DNA of 15,067 nt from Oscillospiraceae bacterium. GTDB lineage: Bacteria; Bacillota; Clostridia; Oscillospirales; Ruminococcaceae. The notes under the pieces were generated by a model. It was not told the origin of the DNA. It searched no databases and saw only the letters and a list, made by a program, of their open reading frames with translations. Shown piece after piece: positions 11,832 to 15,067 of the stretch (position 1 is the stretch's first letter; every line of letters begins with the position of its first letter). The translations under genes and the position numbers were made by a program. The stretch is from assembly GCA_018110855.1 (NCBI GenBank), contig JAGBFZ010000120.1, forward strand, positions 1 to 15,067, given 5' to 3'.

Positions 11832-14696
11832 GTGGACACCAAAAAGATCAGTCTTATCCCCACCGACAGAGAATATATCTCAAATGCTGTCATCAGCCGT
11901 ATTCCTCAGACTGTGGAGACTCAGGTAAGGCTTTTCGATCCGATCATTCAAAAGACACTTTCTCTGCTGAGCGGACAGTGGGTCAAGCTCGCTAACCGCA
12001 GCGTGTGGTTCAATACGGCGGTAAGCGGCATTTTCCCCGATCTGTCGGCATTCAAGCCTTCTAAGCAGAATGTGTTCTTCTCCTTTGCAGAGTCGAAATT
12101 CAACAGGAGCTTCGAGGGCTTTGAGGGAAATCTTATGACGCTCCCCGAGCTGCGGGCTTCGGGTGTGGAAAAGCTTTCGGGCTTTGAAAGCTGTCTCTTT
12201 GCCTGCAGGGAAAACGGCATCGTCAAGGCATATGACTTTTCAGACGGTACGACCTACGGCTTTAATACCGCCAGCCACCATGAAGCGGTTTGTATCCCTT
12301 CGGTGCGCTTTACAGGCAAAAACGGGCTTCCTCTCAAGGGCGAGGAGCTTATTATGGTGCTGCTTGACAAGGAGCTTATCCCGCAGGGTCTCACTCCCGC
12401 TGAGGAGGACAGCTTTTCCGATCTGATAAGGCTGTGCAAGTCGGATAAAAGCTATATGGGTCTTTCTCCCGAGGGGCATATCGTTTTTGACTGCACAAGG
12501 CTTTCCGAGGATATCGCCGCAGGTGAATTTACGGGCAGCGTAAACGGTCTTGATTTTTCCATGGAAACTCTCCTTGCCGTTACAAGGATAAAAGCAGACA
12601 GTGACTTCTCAAAGGCGCTGAAAATAAGCCTTTTAAACTGCGAAAAGCGCAGAGGGGATATCGACCCTTATGATGAAAAGCTCCTTTCCGACCCCAACCG
12701 TGGTCACTGGGATCTCTGGAACGGCGAATGGGACGAGCCTGACTATGCCATCGAGATAACCGAGCCTCTTATCGCAAGAAACCCCGCCTCCGACGCTGAC
12801 AGGGACGGCATTATCGCCATAGATTTCGGTACAAAAAGCACTGTTGTGGTATATCAGAAATCCACCGAGCATACTCTCCCTATGGCAATCGGAACAGGAA
12901 GGCTTTCCGACGCAGGAAAACCCGAGCATTACGAAAATCCAACGGTCATGGAATTTGCGGACGTGAAAAGCTTTCTCGCAAAATACAATTCCCGTCCGGG
13001 CAGACCCGAAACTCTCTGGGAAGATCTGCCCATCTCCCATACCGCCTATTCCGATATGAAAAGCACTGCCAGCAAGGATTATTATTCCTTCATCTGCGAC
13101 ATTAAGCAGTGGGCGGGAGAGGGAAATTACCCCTTACGGATATGCGACCGCTCGGGGGGAGAATATCTTCTCCCCCCATATATGAGCGATGATCCCGCTG
13201 ACTTTGATCCCATCGAGCTTTACGCCTACTATATCGGGCTTTATATAAACAATATGCGTAACGGCATATTCCTCGATTATTATCTTTCCTTCCCTGTGAC
13301 CTTCGAAAAGAATGTCCGCGAAAGGATAACCGCCTCCTTTGAAAGAGGACTTATGAAGTCTCTCCCCCCGCAGATACTTGCTGATGAAGAGGTAATGGCG
13401 GATTTCCGTGTGGACGGCTCTGTAAGCGAGCCTGCGGCATATGCGGTATGCGCAATGAAGGAATACGGGATATTCCCCGAAAGCGGACAGGAATTTCATT
13501 ACGGTATATTCGATTTCGGCGGAGGAACGGCAGATTTCGACTTTGGTGTATGCCGTCCCTCGGAAAAGCGCAAATTCGACTATACAATAGAGAATTACGG
13601 CGCAGGCGGAGACAGATATCTTGGTGGAGAAAATCTTCTTGAGCTGCTTTCCGTAACCGTTTTCAGAGATAATTACGACAAAATTGCCGAAAAGGGCATA
13701 ACCTTCACCCTGCCCCCCCGCTGCGCCGAATTTGCAGGCTCTGCGGCGGTCATAGCCCGCTCAAAGGAAGCGGTTGCCAATATGCGCCATATGATGGAGC
13801 ATCTGCGCCCTATATGGGAAGGAACGGACACCTATGCCGATGAATTTCAGCGTGGCATCATCTGCGTTGACCTTTTCGACAGAAACGGCGAGCTTATCCC
13901 TCGTTTCGAGCTTAATGTCTCGGCGGAAAAGCTCCTTGACATAATAAAGGAGAATATCAGCCGCGGAATCGACAATTTCTTCTCCTCCATGAGCCTTTCC
14001 TATACTGCGGCAAACGCCTCTGTGCCCGAAAAGATCAATATCATGCTTGCGGGCAATTCCTGCCGAAATAAGCTCGTAAGTGAGCTTTTTAAGGAGAAAT
14101 TTGCCGAAGGTGCGGAGAAGCTCAGCAATGCTCTGGGTGTTGACAGAAGCTTTGAATTTGTCCTCTATCCCCCTCTCGGAACTGAGGAAGCCTATGAGCT
14201 TATGGAAAGCAGAGGCATTGACCCACACAGAGGAAGCCTTGAGCATCCCACAGGAAAAACAGGCGTGGCATTCGGTCTTATCATGTGCAGAAAGGGCGGC
14301 GTTATCGAGCGCAAGGCTCTCAGCGCCAAGGAGGACGAGATACCCTTCAAGTATTTCATCGGCTTTAATAAGCGCGGTCTTTTCAATATCCTTTCCGATG
14401 AAAATGCTCCCATGACCCTCTCGGGAAAGCCCGATTACAACGTATGGTATAACTTTACCGATGCTGATGAGGACACCTTTGAGATATTCTACACTCCCCT
14501 GCCCGAAGCGGTCTCCAACACTATCCCCATAGATCAGGTAATGAAAAAGAAATGCAGGCTGAACGTGGTATATGAAAAGGCAAGCGTTTATATCAGAGCC
14601 TCGGGTCCCAAGACCATTCAGTATGTTGCCGCAACGGAAAACGGCATCAATTTCGACACATATCTCGGCAAAATTACCACGGTAGAGCTTGACTGA
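11832..14696 (+). CDS. Large divergent Hsp70-family ATPase
   Basis: A 954-residue actin/Hsp70-fold ATPase. Residues 1-325 match nothing I recognise. The ATPase domain runs from about 326 to 820. Phosphate-1 is IAIDFGTKSTVV (from 328). DIKQWAG stands where Hsp70 has its catalytic-lysine helix. Next come DYYLSFPVTFEKNVRERI (Hsp70 VPAYF region) and SEPAAYAV (cf. EPTAAAL). Phosphate-2 is FDFGGGTADF (560-569), followed by GAGGDRYLGGENLL (cf. GDTHLGGEDFD). The adenosine motif is LAGNSCRNKLV (739-749). ATP binding thus looks intact. Spacing between motifs exceeds that of DnaK, implying insertions. The last 135 residues lack a DVLLLDV-type linker and a clear DnaK substrate domain. No signal peptide or membrane helix is seen, so it should be cytoplasmic. 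GTG 11832 has AAAGG 11 nt upstream; an ATG at 11809 is out of frame. It lies 45 nt after the GrpE-like gene. Confidence 0.9.
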   Translation: MDTKKISLIPTDREYISNAVISRIPQTVETQVRLFDPIIQKTLSLLSGQWVKLANRSVWFNTAVSGIFPDLSAFKPSKQNVFFSFAESKFNRSFEGFEGNLMTLPELRASGVEKLSGFESCLFACRENGIVKAYDFSDGTTYGFNTASHHEAVCIPSVRFTGKNGLPLKGEELIMVLLDKELIPQGLTPAEEDSFSDLIRLCKSDKSYMGLSPEGHIVFDCTRLSEDIAAGEFTGSVNGLDFSMETLLAVTRIKADSDFSKALKISLLNCEKRRGDIDPYDEKLLSDPNRGHWDLWNGEWDEPDYAIEITEPLIARNPASDADRDGIIAIDFGTKSTVVVYQKSTEHTLPMAIGTGRLSDAGKPEHYENPTVMEFADVKSFLAKYNSRPGRPETLWEDLPISHTAYSDMKSTASKDYYSFICDIKQWAGEGNYPLRICDRSGGEYLLPPYMSDDPADFDPIELYAYYIGLYINNMRNGIFLDYYLSFPVTFEKNVRERITASFERGLMKSLPPQILADEEVMADFRVDGSVSEPAAYAVCAMKEYGIFPESGQEFHYGIFDFGGGTADFDFGVCRPSEKRKFDYTIENYGAGGDRYLGGENLLELLSVTVFRDNYDKIAEKGITFTLPPRCAEFAGSAAVIARSKEAVANMRHMMEHLRPIWEGTDTYADEFQRGIICVDLFDRNGELIPRFELNVSAEKLLDIIKENISRGIDNFFSSMSLSYTAANASVPEKINIMLAGNSCRNKLVSELFKEKFAEGAEKLSNALGVDRSFEFVLYPPLGTEEAYELMESRGIDPHRGSLEHPTGKTGVAFGLIMCRKGGVIERKALSAKEDEIPFKYFIGFNKRGLFNILSDENAPMTLSGKPDYNVWYNFTDADEDTFEIFYTPLPEAVSNTIPIDQVMKKKCRLNVVYEKASVYIRASGPKTIQYVAATENGINFDTYLGKITTVELD

Positions 14697-14732
14697 ACAG
14701 CGAAAAGCAGATTAAGAATCGGGTGATATATT

Positions 14733-15067
14733 TTGACTCACATATTTATTATAAATCCCTACTCGGGTCAGAGCAGTCTCGCAGACGGTCTGCGGGACAA
14801 GCTGGGCACCATGTCGGGACTGAATTACTATGTATTCAACACCAGATATCCGGGTTATGAAAAAATTCTTGTGGGCAAGATACGGCATTTCTTCGAAGGG
14901 GAAAAGCTGCGCTTCTACTGCTGCGGCGGCGAGGGAACAATGCGGAATATGCTCTGCGGCTTCGACGATCTGTCCGAAGCGGAGGTAGCATTTTTCCCCT
15001 GCGGAATGACAAATGACTTTCTGAAGGTGTTCAGACCCGAGGAGGCTGCCTATTTCCGTGATATTGA
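14733..15067 (+). CDS. Diacylglycerol kinase-family lipid kinase, N-terminal part
   Basis: The first 111 residues of a gene cut by the window end. It begins IFIINPYSGQSS (4-15), the NPxSG phosphate loop of the DAGK catalytic domain. FYCCGGEGTMRNM (61-73) follows, the position of the GGDGT motif with Glu in place of Asp. PCGMTNDFLKVF (89-100) corresponds to the GTGND motif. Such enzymes phosphorylate diacylglycerol or related lipids at the inner membrane face; DgkB/YegS/BmrU-type proteins are the nearest comparison. TTG 14733 is chosen because GGGTGAT (14721-14727) lies 5 nt before it and the product then starts exactly at the first beta-strand. It is 36 nt after the Hsp70-like stop with no terminator visible, so it is probably part of that operon. 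The C-terminal half is not visible. Confidence 0.85.
   Translation, partial: MTHIFIINPYSGQSSLADGLRDKLGTMSGLNYYVFNTRYPGYEKILVGKIRHFFEGEKLRFYCCGGEGTMRNMLCGFDDLSEAEVAFFPCGMTNDFLKVFRPEEAAYFRDI

Noticed and set aside
1..15067. Mobile elements, CRISPR arrays, tRNA or rRNA genes
   Set aside because: I saw no transposase or integrase product, no regularly spaced repeats, no terminal inverted repeats and no cloverleaf-like segments in the intergenic regions, all of which are short.

Overview
This window looks like chromosomal DNA from a gut or rumen clostridium of the Ruminococcus (Oscillospiraceae) type. The evidence is a GH130 mannosylglucose phosphorylase, HemZ, a clostridial DUF421/DUF4363 pair, a DUF4250 protein, AAGGAG-type ribosome binding sites, moderate GC, frequent TTG/GTG starts, and TTGaaa/TATAAT promoters with 17-bp spacers, three of four with an extended -10 TG. 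The genus is an inference. I see no rRNA, tRNA, insertion sequence, CRISPR array or phage gene. Nothing in the window looks frameshifted or broken; the last gene is cut by the window edge.

Layout. 1-74: strong intrinsic terminator of a gene left of the window. 87-2346: promoter, then a tightly packed operon of GH130 phosphorylase, azlC and azlD (overlaps of 1 and 4 nt). 2348-3422 (minus strand): a DUF421 (YetF-like) membrane protein followed by its frequent partner DUF4363; the DUF4363 stop codon is 1 nt from the azlD stop codon. 3537-4689: monocistronic meso-diaminopimelate dehydrogenase with its own promoter and terminator. 4744-6150: an EAL-like/HDOD protein with its own promoter, followed by a hairpin. 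6168-10765: a co-directional group of metallo-beta-lactamase-fold hydrolase, unknown AT-rich membrane protein, hemZ, small zinc-ribbon protein and a 23S rRNA uracil methyltransferase (RlmD family). 10813-15067: a new promoter drives a 60-aa DUF4250 protein, a coiled-coil protein with a GrpE-like C-terminus, a 954-aa Hsp70/actin-fold ATPase, and the start of a diacylglycerol-kinase-family lipid kinase.

The most interesting part is 10813-15067. A GrpE-like protein lies directly upstream of a very divergent Hsp70 whose ATPase motifs are intact. That Hsp70 carries about 325 unrecognised residues before the ATPase domain and has no recognisable DnaK-type linker or substrate-binding domain. It reads as a dedicated, non-canonical chaperone or ATPase with its own exchange factor, co-transcribed with a small DUF4250 protein and possibly a lipid kinase. 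The motifs are visible in the sequence; the pairing and function are inferred. The rest is mainly housekeeping: lysine/cell-wall DAP synthesis, haem, rRNA modification, amino-acid export and mannan disaccharide phosphorolysis.
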